From: Prochlorothrix hollandica PCC 9006 = CALU 1027 | GTDB taxonomy: Bacteria; Cyanobacteriota; Cyanobacteriia; Prochlorotrichales; Prochlorotrichaceae | Direction of reading: 5' to 3' | NCBI RefSeq assembly: GCF_000332315.1 | Contig: NZ_KB235936.1 | Coordinates: 70,659 to 134,658 of the forward strand | Length of the DNA stretch: 64,000 bases | Shown: one piece after another, positions 54,184-63,947 of the stretch | How the letters are laid out: each line of letters begins with the position of its first letter | Position numbering within the stretch: position 1 is the first letter of the stretch | Program-made: the position numbers and the translations under genes | Notes under the pieces: generated by a model | What the model was told of the DNA's origin: nothing | The model's database searches: none | What the model saw: the letters and a program-made list of their open reading frames with translations, nothing else

Positions 54184-56121
54184 AATAGCCTCATAGTCAG
54201 CGGTGATGGTGGCATCATCCATGCCGATTTCCCCTTCCCCCTGTTCCACTTGTAAGGTACCGGGGGTGTTATAGCCTGGGGCTACCATGGTCGGGAGGTT
54301 TGGATCTGAGACTGATTGACCGTATACCGCTGAGCTGAGGGCAAAGAGGGCTTCTTGGAAAGCGTCCACCACTTCCCGCACGGCTTCGGGGGTGACATCA
54401 GGATCGGCTAAGAGGGCACGGAGTTCCCCTTGGCGAGCATCCACCACGGCTTTCAGGGCTGGATCCAAATGGTCGGCGTTTTCCTGAAGGGTCGTGACAT
54501 AGCTCTGGAGGAGGTTTTGGGCTTGGTTTTGCAACTCCGCTAAATACACTTCCTTGCGATCGTCCTCAGCATAAAGCTGGGCCTCTTGACGCATCCGTTC
54601 CACTTCTATTTGGCTTAAGCCCCCCGTGTTGGAAATACCGATGCTTTGTTCCCGGCCCGTTCCCTTATCCAGGGCAGACACCTTGAGAATACCATTGGCA
54701 TCAATATCAAAGGAGACTTCGATTTGGGGAACTCCCTTGGGGGCGGGTGGAATCCCTGTCAGTTGGAACTTGCCTAGACTTTTATTGTCTTTGATCATGG
54801 CCCGTTCCCCCTGGAGAACGTGGATCTCCACCGAGGTTTGACCATCGGTAGCCGTGGAAAAGGATTGGGACTTACTGGTGGGGATGGTGGTATTGCGCTC
54901 GATAATCTTAGTGAACACCCCCCCTAGGGTCTCGATGCCAAAGGACAGGGGCACCACATCCAAGAGCAGTAAATCTTTAACCTCGCCTGCCATCACCCCC
55001 GCTTGAATGGCGGCCCCTAGAGCCACGGCTTCATCGGGGTTCACGGAGCGATCGGGGGATTTACCTTTAAAGAAATGGGTGATGGCCGTCTGAACGGCAG
55101 GAATACGGGTGGATCCCCCCACGAGAATAATGCGATCGATGGTCTCAGGACTCAAATCCCCATCTTGCAGGGCTTGCTTCATGGGATCGATGGTGCCTTG
55201 AATTAAGTCCTGGGCCAGTTCCTCAAAGTGGGATCGGCTGAGGTCCATTTCTAAATGCTTCGGACCCGTGGCATCGGCAGTGATAAAGGGTAGGTTGATC
55301 AGGCTGTTTTTGGTGCCAGACAGCTCGATTTTGGCTTTCTCTGCGGCTTCCCGGAGCCGTTGTAAGGCCATCTTGTCTTGGGATAAGTCAATGCCTTCCT
55401 GGGCTTGGAAGGATTCCAGCATCCACTGAACAATGACATTGTCAAAGTCATCGCCCCCCAAGTGATTATTGCCAGCGGTGGCCCGCACCTCAAAGATGCC
55501 ATCCCCCAACTGGAGCACGGACACATCAAAGGTCCCGCCCCCCAAATCGAACACCATAATGCACTGGTCTTCGTGCAACTTATCCAGACCATAGGCCAAG
55601 GCCGCCGCCGTAGGCTCGTTGATAATCCGCAGCACTTCTAGGCCGGCAATGGACCCGGCATCCTTGGTGGCCTGTCGTTGGGCATCGGTGAAATAGGCTG
55701 GCACCGTAATCACCGCCTGGGTTCCTGTTTCCCCTAAAAATGCTTCAGCATCCTGTTTCAGCTTCTGGAGCACCATGGCGGAAATTTCTTGGGGCGTAAA
55801 GGTTTTTCCCCGAATTGACACATCGACCATCTTATCGCGGCCTAAACAGCAGTTATAGGGAACCCGCGATCGCTCAGCTTCTGTATCTTCCCAGCGTCGT
55901 CCGATGAAACGTTTGATACTAAAAACTGTGTTTTCGGCATTGGTAACGGCTTGACGTTTGGCTGGTTGGCCCACCAGACGATCGCCAGCCTTCCCAAAGC
56001 CCACCATGCTTGGGGTCGTGCGGCCCCCCTCCGCATTGGCGATGACGATGGGTTTACCACCTTCCAACACGGCAACACAGCTATTGGTTGTTCCGAGGTC
56101 AATACCGATGACTTTTCCCAT
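54178..56121 (-). CDS. dnaK: Hsp70 chaperone DnaK (DnaK1 type)
   Basis: ATP-dependent chaperone, partner of DnaJ and GrpE. The frame is open up to 56199, but ATG at 56121 gives the canonical [21 protein letters not shown], so 647 residues. ATPase signatures: [36 protein letters not shown]. The insert [20 protein letters not shown] and the ending [11 protein letters not shown] fit the cyanobacterial DnaK1 group, which clusters with grpE, not the essential DnaK2 with its DAEF-type tail. No CIRCE element was found upstream. Confidence 0.96.
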   Translation of the reverse strand: MGKVIGIDLGTTNSCVAVLEGGKPIVIANAEGGRTTPSMVGFGKAGDRLVGQPAKRQAVTNAENTVFSIKRFIGRRWEDTEAERSRVPYNCCLGRDKMVDVSIRGKTFTPQEISAMVLQKLKQDAEAFLGETGTQAVITVPAYFTDAQRQATKDAGSIAGLEVLRIINEPTAAALAYGLDKLHEDQCIMVFDLGGGTFDVSVLQLGDGIFEVRATAGNNHLGGDDFDNVIVQWMLESFQAQEGIDLSQDKMALQRLREAAEKAKIELSGTKNSLINLPFITADATGPKHLEMDLSRSHFEELAQDLIQGTIDPMKQALQDGDLSPETIDRIILVGGSTRIPAVQTAITHFFKGKSPDRSVNPDEAVALGAAIQAGVMAGEVKDLLLLDVVPLSFGIETLGGVFTKIIERNTTIPTSKSQSFSTATDGQTSVEIHVLQGERAMIKDNKSLGKFQLTGIPPAPKGVPQIEVSFDIDANGILKVSALDKGTGREQSIGISNTGGLSQIEVERMRQEAQLYAEDDRKEVYLAELQNQAQNLLQSYVTTLQENADHLDPALKAVVDARQGELRALLADPDVTPEAVREVVDAFQEALFALSSAVYGQSVSDPNLPTMVAPGYNTPGTLQVEQGEGEIGMDDATITADYEAIE

Positions 56122-56756
56122 GAGCAGCAATGAAAGAGGGCAGCATAAGGTAGATAGGGTAGTTCTGAGGCAATGCCTCAGCAGAAAGACCACTATCAAC
56201 TCTTCTGGAATATAACAAACCCACGGCCAACCGTCCCAGATCCCACCGAGTTTAATCGGCCTAGGGGGCGAAGAATGCTGAAACGTCGGTTTAGGACCCT
56301 TGTCTCAGCAGAAGCTGCTAACAAAACCATCGTTATCAGCCCAGGATTCTCAAACCAGGATCCTCAGCGGCACCGTTGCAATAGCACATTGCGTCTAAGT
56401 AGATGGGGAAAATAAACAGGGTTGAAAACGGCTGCAACCCTCACTCTGCCGTCATCTCTACCTCGGATTAATTATCCTGACCTACTTAGCAGCAACTAGT
56501 AACTCCTGATGTGGGGCAGGCTAATCTGGGGTTTCACCCTGGTCAACCCTAGTCACAGTCAGGATTCTGGCCATATTTTGGCCATATTTTGGCCATTTTC
56601 AGGAAGCTTGAAGAATAGGGGTTAGCGTCTGAGTCCGGGTTGAGAGGAGTCTACGTCCCGCTTCCCTAGTCAACGCTGACACCCTAGTTCAGTCTTCGCC
56701 GATCCTACGCTTCGATCCTGCGCTTCGATCCTGCGCTTCGGCCCTACGCTCCGAGC
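56122..56756. other. Gene-free grpE-dnaK gap
   Basis: About 635 bases. Small direct repeats only: CATATTTTGGC (three, 56571-56592) and TCCTGCGCTTCGA (three, 56700-56742, next to the grpE stop). No CIRCE (TTAGCACTC-N9-GAGTGCTAA) and no terminator recognised. The dnaK promoter should lie in 56122-56450. Confidence 0.5.
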
Positions 56757-57506
56757 TTACTCAGAGTCTTGTGCCCCTTGTGGTTCTTCCTCGTCCACTT
56801 CTGGAGGAGCAGCCACCTTGACCATGGCATGGCGCAGCACACGATCGCCCAACATATAACCCCGTTGCAACTCAGCCATCACAATGCCTTCCTCATATTC
56901 CGCTGTCGGTTCCCGGAGCATTGCATCATGGAGCATGGGATCAAAGGGTTTGCCCTCTGCCCGCATCGGGGCCACCCCAGCCCGTTTCAGGCTTTCCACA
57001 AACTGCTTATATAGCCCTTGATAACTTTTGTGAATTTGCAGGGCTTCTTCACCCTGAGGGACTAGATGGTCTTTGGCCCGCTCAAAGTTATCTAACACCG
57101 GCAACACTTCGCCAAGGGCTGTACACTTCGCCTGTTCCCGCAGATCATCCTTCTCTTTTTGGGTTCGGTTACGGAAGTTCTCAAAATCCGCCGCAATTCT
57201 CACATATTGCTCTGTACGCTGCTCTAACTGGCTTGTCAGGGACTTCACCTGTTCCTGAAGGCTGAGAACTTGGGCTTGGGCTGCCACCAAGGCTGCTTTC
57301 TCTTCGGCATTAGGATCTAGCTCTAGGTCACCAAAGCTGGCGGCTGAGGCTTCAGCCGTTGCCGTGACATCATCCGCCGTTGCTGTTGCATCGTCCAGTT
57401 GCAGTTCCTCAAACCCAGAACTCGGCGGATCCAGGGGGACATCGGCTTTAGGAGGAGTAACGTCCTCAGGTTGGATCGGGGTCACAGTGTCTTCGATATT
57501 TTGCAT
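56757..57506 (-). CDS. grpE: Nucleotide exchange factor GrpE
   Basis: Releases ADP from DnaK. 249 residues. The N-terminal 65 residues are acidic and variable; a long coiled coil spans about 66-130 ([19 protein letters not shown] ... [20 protein letters not shown]); the beta domain at the end has [15 protein letters not shown] and [20 protein letters not shown], which are diagnostic. ATG at 57506. First gene of the leftward chaperone run. Confidence 0.96.
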   Translation of the reverse strand: MQNIEDTVTPIQPEDVTPPKADVPLDPPSSGFEELQLDDATATADDVTATAEASAASFGDLELDPNAEEKAALVAAQAQVLSLQEQVKSLTSQLEQRTEQYVRIAADFENFRNRTQKEKDDLREQAKCTALGEVLPVLDNFERAKDHLVPQGEEALQIHKSYQGLYKQFVESLKRAGVAPMRAEGKPFDPMLHDAMLREPTAEYEEGIVMAELQRGYMLGDRVLRHAMVKVAAPPEVDEEEPQGAQDSE

Positions 57507-57973
57507 GGGTCGTAGATTAAATGGATTAAACCTAATCGGTCACGTTGTTCGGTAGCGTTAAGCAGCGGGCGATCGTAGCCTGGTGGTGAAAGAAACTGGG
57601 CCGCGATCGCCCCAAAACCTATCGCTGCCTTCCTACCGCAACGGTTCCAGAGACCTATCTCCCCAGGTTAAGCGGGCAACAGATCTAAAAGGCAACCCAA
57701 TCACTATAGCGGCTAGCCATGAAGACCTACTAGCCCCTGCCTGGGGGCAGTGGATCTAGACCTGTCCCTGTCTCCAATGGTCACACCGTATTGATAGCCA
57801 CATCATTGATAGCCACATCTGTTCCATAGCCCCACCAAACCCTAACGCAATCCATCTTCAACCCTGACCAGTTGTCGGCCAGATTCAGAGGTTCCCAGAT
57901 CTCCGTCTAGGATTTTGATCTAGCATCTGGATCTAGCATCTCGACCCACTCTCGCTGCGATCGTCACCGCAGC

Positions 57974-58141
57974 TTGACATGCTCCCCGACCTAAAGGTGC
58001 GGGGATTCTCCGACTAGGCGAATAGTCCAAGCTGTTCGCTGTACGGCTGGCTAGACAAAGCAGTCGGATTGCCAGAAATCCTGGTCTTACGCCCGTTCTT
58101 TGTCCATTTAGAGTCTTGGATTAGCTCCAACCCAGACTTTT
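57974..58141 (-). ncRNA. Predicted omega-RNA of the mini-element
   Basis: Same 168 bases as the predicted omega-RNA end of the full element, about 97% identical, including the right-end hairpin. If transcribed, its guide would come from the host flank beginning at 57973 and reading leftward, different from the guide of the full copy. Confidence 0.45.
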
Positions 58142-58249
58142 ATCGTGCTTTTATGCTAATTAAAATAGCATAGATGGAGAAGGCTGGATAGATCAGTTGC
58201 AGGAAGAAAAGCCGTCCTAAAAGGACGGGGCTTTAGACCCAGATTTTAG
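57974..58249 (-). mobile_element. 276-bp TnpB-less derivative carrying the omega-RNA end
   Basis: Reads on the reverse strand from TTAC (58253-58250) to TCAA (57977-57974). Left end about 65 bases match the full element, including the CCGTCCTTTTAGGACGG hairpin; then the RHH gene body is missing; then the ATGCTA-N7-TAGCAT repeat is kept; then nearly all of tnpB is missing; then the last 168 bases match with about five differences. Two separate internal deletions explain it. No gene survives. Confidence 0.88.
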
Positions 58250-58511
58250 GTAAGCCATCTGGTCACAACGAGCCGCCAGGGCGATCCGTTGGCATCCCCC
58301 CTTGACTTGCCCTTCTCAGCATAAAATTTCGCATCCCCCTAAAGTAGAGGCTATTATCGGTGTTAAGTTAGCGGAAGTTCAGCTCTCTCGGCTCCTTGCC
58401 TGATCCTAGGATCGGTTATGGTGTCCAGGCCAGCCCCCCAAGCTAACCCCTAAGCCCTGACTAGACTGGCTCCCCCAACACCAGACCACTCCCTGGGTTC
58501 AGGGGAAGAGA

Positions 58512-58614
58512 TACAGCAGTCCTAAATGGGTCGTGTGGTGTGACCCCGGAGGGGGCACACCACACCAAGGGTTTCAGCCATCGAGATCCTTACAACTGAT
58601 TTAGGAGTGCTATA
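58512..58614 (+). mobile_element. Element A copy 5 (103 bp)
   Basis: TACAGCAGTCCTAAAT to ATTTAGGAGTGCTATA. Central hairpin as in the other copies with one change (TGACCCCGGAGGGGGCA). Confidence 0.85.
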
Positions 58615-58625
58615 GCCCCATTGGC

Positions 58626-58669
58626 TAGTGCTGTTTAGGTAGCGAAAAGACAGGCCGTAAGCCTTGTCA
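58626..58669 (+). repeat. Element E copy 4 (fragment)
   Basis: TAGTGCTGTTTAGGTAGCG plus the AAAAGACAGGCCGTAAGCC core; the right half is missing. It lies 70 bases before pilB. Confidence 0.6.
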
Positions 58670-58736
58670 TAACTCAGATATCCATCTGACACAAAACTGT
58701 CCGTTAAGTTTTATAAAAATCATCCCTGCATAGCTT

Positions 58737-60833
58737 ATGACAAGTTCTTCATCCCAGCGGCGGGGGCTCGTTGTCCAGAATAACTTTTCCCCCTTCAGCA
58801 ATAAATTAATCCAAGGGGGATATGTCAATGGTGACCAAATGAAGCAAGCCCTCGTTGAGAGTCGCCGTGACGGTCGATCCCTCACCCAGGTGATTGAAGG
58901 GATGACCGGGCAGGCTCTCCCCCCCGAGATGGTACGCCACTATAAACAGCAACAACTCTTTGAGCTAAAGGTGCTGTTTGGGGTGGAGTCCCTCGATCCA
59001 GAGTTGGATCAACAGTCTGAGACTCAAATCAAAGACCTGATCAATACTCTCATCCCCCTCAAGGTCTGTCGGGAACATCGGCTTCTTCCCCTCGCTAAAC
59101 AGGACACTGATCCCCCCTCCGTCCTGGTGGCCATGGTCGATCCAGAAAACCTAGGTGCCCAGGACGAACTGAACCGCATCCTCCGTCCCCAACAACTGGT
59201 GGCCCACCGCTTGGTTATTGCCCTCGACGACTATGAGGCAATGATGAATGTCTACTTGGATCAGCAGCAACAACAAAAAGCCCTCGACACCGCTGGTGGT
59301 AATCCGGCAGCAGCCTATGCCGACGAAAACTACGATAACTATGATTACGACAAGGATGAAGACGAAGGGGACGACTACCAGGACGATGAACCCATTGTGG
59401 TGGACATTGGGGATGATCTAGCTGACTTAGATGTCGGTGGACGCGGAGACGCTGATGCCGATGACTTTGAAGGGGCTGACCTGAACGCAGCCATGAAGGA
59501 GGCTTCCGGTGCGCCGATCGTCAACCTGGCCAACAAAGTCCTGATTAAAGCCCTGCAAATGGGGGTTTCAGACATCCACATTGAACCCCAGGAAAAATAC
59601 CTACGCATTCGGTTCCGGAAGGATGGAATGCTGCAACAGTCCTTTCCCCCCTTTCCCAAGCACATTATCCCCGCCTTAATCTCCCGCTTTAAGATTATGG
59701 CTGACATGGACATTGCTGAGCGACGGCTCCCCCAGGATGGACGGATTCGCCGGATCTTTAAGCGCAAAAAGGTGGACTTTCGGGTCAATACCCTCCCCAG
59801 TCGCTATGGGGAAAAGATCTGTATGCGCCTGCTCAACAGTTCTTCTGCCCAACTGGGACTCGATAAACTGATCTCCGACGAGGAAACCCTCAACATGTGT
59901 CGGGAGATGGCCAGTCGTCCCTATGGTTTGATTCTGGTGGTGGGTCCCACGGGTTCCGGTAAGTCCACCAGCCTATATTCCATGTTGGCGGAGCGCAACA
60001 GCCCCGATGTCAACATTAGTACCGCTGAGGATCCCATTGAATACACCCTACCGGGCATTACCCAGGTGCAGGTGATTCGGGAAAAGGGCATGGACTTTGC
60101 TTCCATCCTCCGGGCCTTTATGCGCCAGGATCCGGACATTATTCTGGTGGGGGAAACGCGGGATAAGGAAACCGCTAAAACCGCCATTGAAGCGGCCCTC
60201 ACCGGTCACTTGGTATTAACCACCCTCCATGCCAACGATGCCCCTAGTGCCATTGCCCGTTTGGATGAAATGGGGGTGGAGCCGTTCATGGTCTCGGCTT
60301 CGTTGATTGGGGTATCGGCTCAGCGCCTGATGCGGAAGGTGTGTAGTGAATGTCGCATTCCCTATACGCCGACCCCCGACGAGCTGGCTCGCTTCGGTCT
60401 CTCTGCGTCCCATGAGGTGGATGTGACGTTTTATAAAGCGAAGACCACCAATGCCCAGGAAGCCAAGACCAAGGGTGAAACCCTCTGTCCAGCCTGTCGT
60501 GGCAATGGTTACAAAGGACGGGCGGGGGTTTATGAGGTGATGCAGATCACGGAAGCCCTCCAGGTCGCCATTAATGACGGAGCCAGTACCGATCGCATCA
60601 AAGAAGTGGCCGTGGAAGGTGGGATGAAAACCCTCCTAGCCTACAGCCTGGATTTAGTGCGCCAAGGCCAAACCACCTTTGAAGAAGTGGAGCGGGTGAC
60701 GTTCACGGATACTGGCTTAGAAGCGGAAATGAAGGCCAAACGGAAAACCTCCCTCACCTGTAAATGTTGTGGTGCCGGTCTCCAGCAGGAGTGGATGGAT
60801 TGTCCCTATTGCCAAACCTCCCGTTTTTCCTAA
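58737..60833 (+). CDS. pilB: Type IV pilus extension ATPase PilB
   Basis: Hexameric motor that drives pilin assembly; needed for twitching and DNA uptake. 698 residues. The N-terminal MshEN/GSPII_E domain covers about 20-180; then an acidic linker of about 50 residues (DYDKDEDEGDDYQDDEP) before the ATPase core. Walker A GPTGSGKST at 403-411, Asp box DPDIILVGETRD near 464-475, His box LTTLHANDAPSA. The tetra-Cys site is CSECRIPYT and CPACRGNGY. Unlike many PilB proteins it ends with a further zinc ribbon (CKCCGAGLQQEWMDCPYC). First of pilB-pilT-pilC. Confidence 0.96.
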   Translation: MTSSSSQRRGLVVQNNFSPFSNKLIQGGYVNGDQMKQALVESRRDGRSLTQVIEGMTGQALPPEMVRHYKQQQLFELKVLFGVESLDPELDQQSETQIKDLINTLIPLKVCREHRLLPLAKQDTDPPSVLVAMVDPENLGAQDELNRILRPQQLVAHRLVIALDDYEAMMNVYLDQQQQQKALDTAGGNPAAAYADENYDNYDYDKDEDEGDDYQDDEPIVVDIGDDLADLDVGGRGDADADDFEGADLNAAMKEASGAPIVNLANKVLIKALQMGVSDIHIEPQEKYLRIRFRKDGMLQQSFPPFPKHIIPALISRFKIMADMDIAERRLPQDGRIRRIFKRKKVDFRVNTLPSRYGEKICMRLLNSSSAQLGLDKLISDEETLNMCREMASRPYGLILVVGPTGSGKSTSLYSMLAERNSPDVNISTAEDPIEYTLPGITQVQVIREKGMDFASILRAFMRQDPDIILVGETRDKETAKTAIEAALTGHLVLTTLHANDAPSAIARLDEMGVEPFMVSASLIGVSAQRLMRKVCSECRIPYTPTPDELARFGLSASHEVDVTFYKAKTTNAQEAKTKGETLCPACRGNGYKGRAGVYEVMQITEALQVAINDGASTDRIKEVAVEGGMKTLLAYSLDLVRQGQTTFEEVERVTFTDTGLEAEMKAKRKTSLTCKCCGAGLQQEWMDCPYCQTSRFS

Positions 60834-61115
60834 GCTAACCCCAGTCGAACCATGCAGGCTCTGGTGGGGCAGTGCCTTGGGACGAGACCCAGGGTCTTGC
60901 TGCGCCAGTATCTGGGCCACTGGGCCACCGCCAGGGGAGACCAACCCCATATCTCCAGGGTGGCAGAATCCCCGGTTCCATCAGGCTCCCCTGACCACAG
61001 ATCCAAGCCATTGGGGCAATCTGGACTTAGGCGATCGACCGATCCCGACCACGCTGGGATTCAATGGGTTCTAGTGTATTGATTCACACGCCTTATACCG
61101 AGAGGAACAGCATCC
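60834..61115. other. pilB-pilT gap
   Basis: 282 bases with no gene or repeat family recognised. GAGAGGAA at 61099-61106 lies 9 bases before the pilT ATG and can serve as its ribosome binding site. Confidence 0.5.
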
Positions 61116-62216
61116 ATGGAAATGATGATTGAAGACTTGATGGAGCAGATGATCGAAATGGGGGGGTCGGATTTGCACCTATCCGCAGGGCTACCTCCCT
61201 ACTTTCGCATCAGCGGTAAGCTCACCCCCATTGGTGACGAGCCTCTCACGTCTGACCAGTGTCAGCGACTGATTTTCAGTATGTTGAACAACAACCAGCG
61301 GAAAAACCTAGAGCAGAATTGGGAGCTAGACTGTTCCTATGGGGTTAAGGGTTTGGCCCGTTTTCGGGTCAATGTTTATAAGGATCGGGGCACCTATGCC
61401 GCTTGTCTGCGGGCCTTAAGTTCTAAAATTCCTAACTTTGATAAGTTGGGCCTGCCCAGTGTGGTGCGGGAAATGACGGAGAAACCCCGGGGCATGATCC
61501 TGGTGACTGGACCCACGGGATCGGGCAAAACTACTACCCTGGCGGCCATGATCGACCTGATCAACCGCACCCGCGCCGAGCATATTCTAACCGTGGAAGA
61601 TCCCATTGAGTTTGTCTACGAACCCGTTAAAAGCCTCGTTCACCAGCGTCAACTGGGGGAAGACACTAAAAGCTTTGCCAATGCCCTGAAAGCAGCGTTA
61701 CGGGAAGATCCGGATATCATTCTGGTGGGGGAAATGCGGGACTTGGAAACCATCCACCTCGCCATTTCCGCCGCAGAAACCGGCCACTTGGTGTTTGGCA
61801 CCCTCCACACCAGTTCAGCGGCCCAGACTGTGGATCGGATGATCGATGTTTTTCCCTCAGAGCGTCAGACCCAGGTTCGGGTTCAGTTGTCCAACTCCTT
61901 AGTGGCTGTGTTTAGTCAAACTTTGGTGCCCCGCCATAACCCCAAACCGGGAGAATTTGGCCGTTGTATGGCCCAGGAAATTATGATTATTACCCCAGCC
62001 ATCAGTAACTTGATCCGGGAAGGAAAAACCTCCCAAATCTATTCTGCTATCCAAACAGGATCGAAGTTGGGCATGACGACCTTGGAGCAGACCCTAGCTA
62101 ATTTGGTGAAGACGGGACAAGTTAGCTTTGAGGCCGCCCTGTCGAAAACCTCTAAACCCGATGAGTTACAGCGGTTGGTGGGTGCAGTTCCCCAAGCTGC
62201 CCCCGGGCGACACTAG
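61116..62216 (+). CDS. pilT: Type IV pilus retraction ATPase PilT
   Basis: Hexameric ATPase that depolymerises pili and powers twitching. 366 residues. N-terminal PAS-like part with GGSDLHLSAGLPPYFRISG; Walker A GPTGSGKTTT at about 132-141; Asp box DPDIILVGEMRD; His box FGTLHTSSAAQTVDRM; and C-terminal ISNLIREGKTSQIYSAIQTG, the place of the AIRNLIRE motif of PilT. ATG at 61116 with a good ribosome binding site. Position between pilB and pilC matches PilT1 in cyanobacteria. Confidence 0.97.
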   Translation: MEMMIEDLMEQMIEMGGSDLHLSAGLPPYFRISGKLTPIGDEPLTSDQCQRLIFSMLNNNQRKNLEQNWELDCSYGVKGLARFRVNVYKDRGTYAACLRALSSKIPNFDKLGLPSVVREMTEKPRGMILVTGPTGSGKTTTLAAMIDLINRTRAEHILTVEDPIEFVYEPVKSLVHQRQLGEDTKSFANALKAALREDPDIILVGEMRDLETIHLAISAAETGHLVFGTLHTSSAAQTVDRMIDVFPSERQTQVRVQLSNSLVAVFSQTLVPRHNPKPGEFGRCMAQEIMIITPAISNLIREGKTSQIYSAIQTGSKLGMTTLEQTLANLVKTGQVSFEAALSKTSKPDELQRLVGAVPQAAPGRH

Positions 62217-62404
62217 GGGGTGAATCTCGGTTCATCCCCGCATCCCCTCACCGTTATTGGAGATTGCACCCCAGTCCAGGGCCAATAACGGGTATCTCCC
62301 CTCGACATAGGGACAGCCAAAACCTGGGCAGTTGTTGGGGGTATGGTGCTGTCCCCCATAGCGGTTCTCTCCCATAGCGGTTCTCTCATAGAGGCAATGG
62401 AATT

Positions 62405-63664
62405 ATGGCAACCTTTGTAGCTGAAATACGGGATGCCCAGGGCACCCTCAAAAAACAGAAAATTGAGGCAGAGTCGGCTCGGGAAGCCCGCGCAACCTTG
62501 CGGGGCCAGGGTTTGACGGTTCAAGATATTAAAAAGGCACAGACCTTCCAGGAAACCTTGGAGAGTTTGGGCCAATTTGACATTGGGGAATATACCGCCA
62601 GTGTGACGGTGCGGGATAAGGCTATTTTCTCGCGGCAAATGGCGGTTATGGTCAATGCGGGGGTTCCCATCGTGCGATCGCTGGGGGTGTTGAGCGATCA
62701 GTGCGATAACCCCAAGTTTAAAAAAGCCCTGGTCACCCTCAGTAATGATGTGCAACAGGGCAATAATATGTCCGAGTCGATGCGGAAGTTCCCTGACTGT
62801 TTTGACAACCTCTATGTCGCCATGATTCAAGCAGGGGAAGTGGGGGGGGTCTTGGATGATGTCTTAAACCGTCTTTCCAAACTGTTGGAGGATGATGCCC
62901 GCCTCCAAAACCAAATTAAGTCCGCCATGAGCTACCCGACCACGGTGGGGTCGATCGCCATCATTGTGTTCTTGGCCATGACCATTTTTCTCATTCCCAC
63001 TTTTGCGGCGATTTTTGAGGATTTGGGAACGGAACTACCGGCATTCACCCAGATGATGTTAAACATTAGTGCGTTCCTGCGGGGACCTTCTTTAGCGGCT
63101 CCAGACACCAACTATAATGTGGTTTTTGCACTCATTGGATTAGTGGGGTCAAAGATCGGTTTTGACAAGTATTATGCTACACCCATTGGCAAAAAGCAGG
63201 TGGATGCTCTCTCCCTCAAAATGCCAGTTTTCGGTGATTTGATTGAAAAAACTGCAGTGGCCCGGTTTTGCCGCACCTTTGGTTCCCTAACCCGTGCGGG
63301 GGTGCCCATTCTCACCTCTTTGGACATTGTGCGAGATACGGCGGGTAACCAAACCATTGCCGATGCGGTGGATAATGCCAAGGAAGAAGTGCAAAGTGGA
63401 GGCATGATTTGTCAGGCCATCGATCGAGCCAAAGTCTTCCCCAACATGGCCATTCAAATGATGAGTATTGGTGAAGAAACGGGGGAACTCGATACCATGT
63501 TAATGAAGGTAGCTGACTTCTATGAGGATGAAGTGGAACAGGCGGTTCATGCCATGACCAGTATGTTGGAACCGTTAATGATTGTGGTCATTGGAGCCAT
63601 GGTTGGTTCTATTTTGCTGTCCATGTATTTGCCGATGTTTAAGGTTTTCGAGGATTTCGGTTAA
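62405..63664 (+). CDS. pilC: Type IV pilus inner membrane platform protein PilC
   Basis: Platform on which PilB and PilT act. 419 residues with two T2SSF domains: about 75-200 (FSRQMAVMVNAGVPIVRSL ... NNMSESMRKFPDCFDNLYVAMI) and about 275-400 (RFCRTFGSLTRAGVPILTSL ... NMAIQMMSIGEETGELDTML). Three membrane helices, near 175-195, 225-245 and 385-410. The N-terminal cytoplasmic region starts MATFVAEIRDAQGTLKKQK. ATG at 62405. No terminator is seen after it. Confidence 0.96.
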   Translation: MATFVAEIRDAQGTLKKQKIEAESAREARATLRGQGLTVQDIKKAQTFQETLESLGQFDIGEYTASVTVRDKAIFSRQMAVMVNAGVPIVRSLGVLSDQCDNPKFKKALVTLSNDVQQGNNMSESMRKFPDCFDNLYVAMIQAGEVGGVLDDVLNRLSKLLEDDARLQNQIKSAMSYPTTVGSIAIIVFLAMTIFLIPTFAAIFEDLGTELPAFTQMMLNISAFLRGPSLAAPDTNYNVVFALIGLVGSKIGFDKYYATPIGKKQVDALSLKMPVFGDLIEKTAVARFCRTFGSLTRAGVPILTSLDIVRDTAGNQTIADAVDNAKEEVQSGGMICQAIDRAKVFPNMAIQMMSIGEETGELDTMLMKVADFYEDEVEQAVHAMTSMLEPLMIVVIGAMVGSILLSMYLPMFKVFEDFG

Positions 63665-63748
63665 GATGCGGGATTCGGGGGATTGTCGGGCTAGGAAAAA
63701 TCCCCCCACCTTTCAACAAAGGTTGTTAATTATTCCTTTGACGACTCA

Positions 63749-63847
63749 GGGCACCTCGAAAAATTCAAATTTTCGTCCAGTGACCCACGCAAGAATCAGG
63801 GTTGTGGCGGGCGGCGAAGCCGCCCGCCACCATTAATCGAGGTCCCC
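63749..63847 (+). mobile_element. Element C copy 6 (99 bp)
   Basis: GGGCACCTCGA to TCGAGGTCCCC; internal GGCGGCGAAGCCGCC hairpin. Flanks CTCA and TTTA do not match, so this copy is older or its duplication was lost. Confidence 0.8.
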
Positions 63848-63924
63848 TTTAGATAAAACTCACTGATAAAACGCCCTATTTCATGTCTGTTCAACAAATC
63901 CACTACGAAGCGCTTTTAGCGGAG

Positions 63925-63947
63925 TACAGCAGTCCCAAATGGGTCGT
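63925..63947 (+). repeat. Partial element A end
   Basis: TACAGCAGTCCCAAATGGGT followed by CGT, then unrelated AT-rich DNA. Truncated or interrupted copy. Confidence 0.65.

Larger units (their letters stand above)
57507..58736. other. 1.2-kb gene-free region with mini TnpB element and element A
   Basis: Divergent region between grpE and pilB. Holds the 276-bp mini-element (57974-58249), element A copy 5 (58512-58614) and an E fragment (58626-58669). Stretches 57507-57970 and 58250-58510 show nothing recognisable. The pilB promoter must lie in or after the E fragment. Confidence 0.6.

Noticed and set aside
56122..56300. Searched for a CIRCE/HrcA site before dnaK and grpE
   Set aside because: No TTAGCACTC-N9-GAGTGCTAA or near match seen at either gene.
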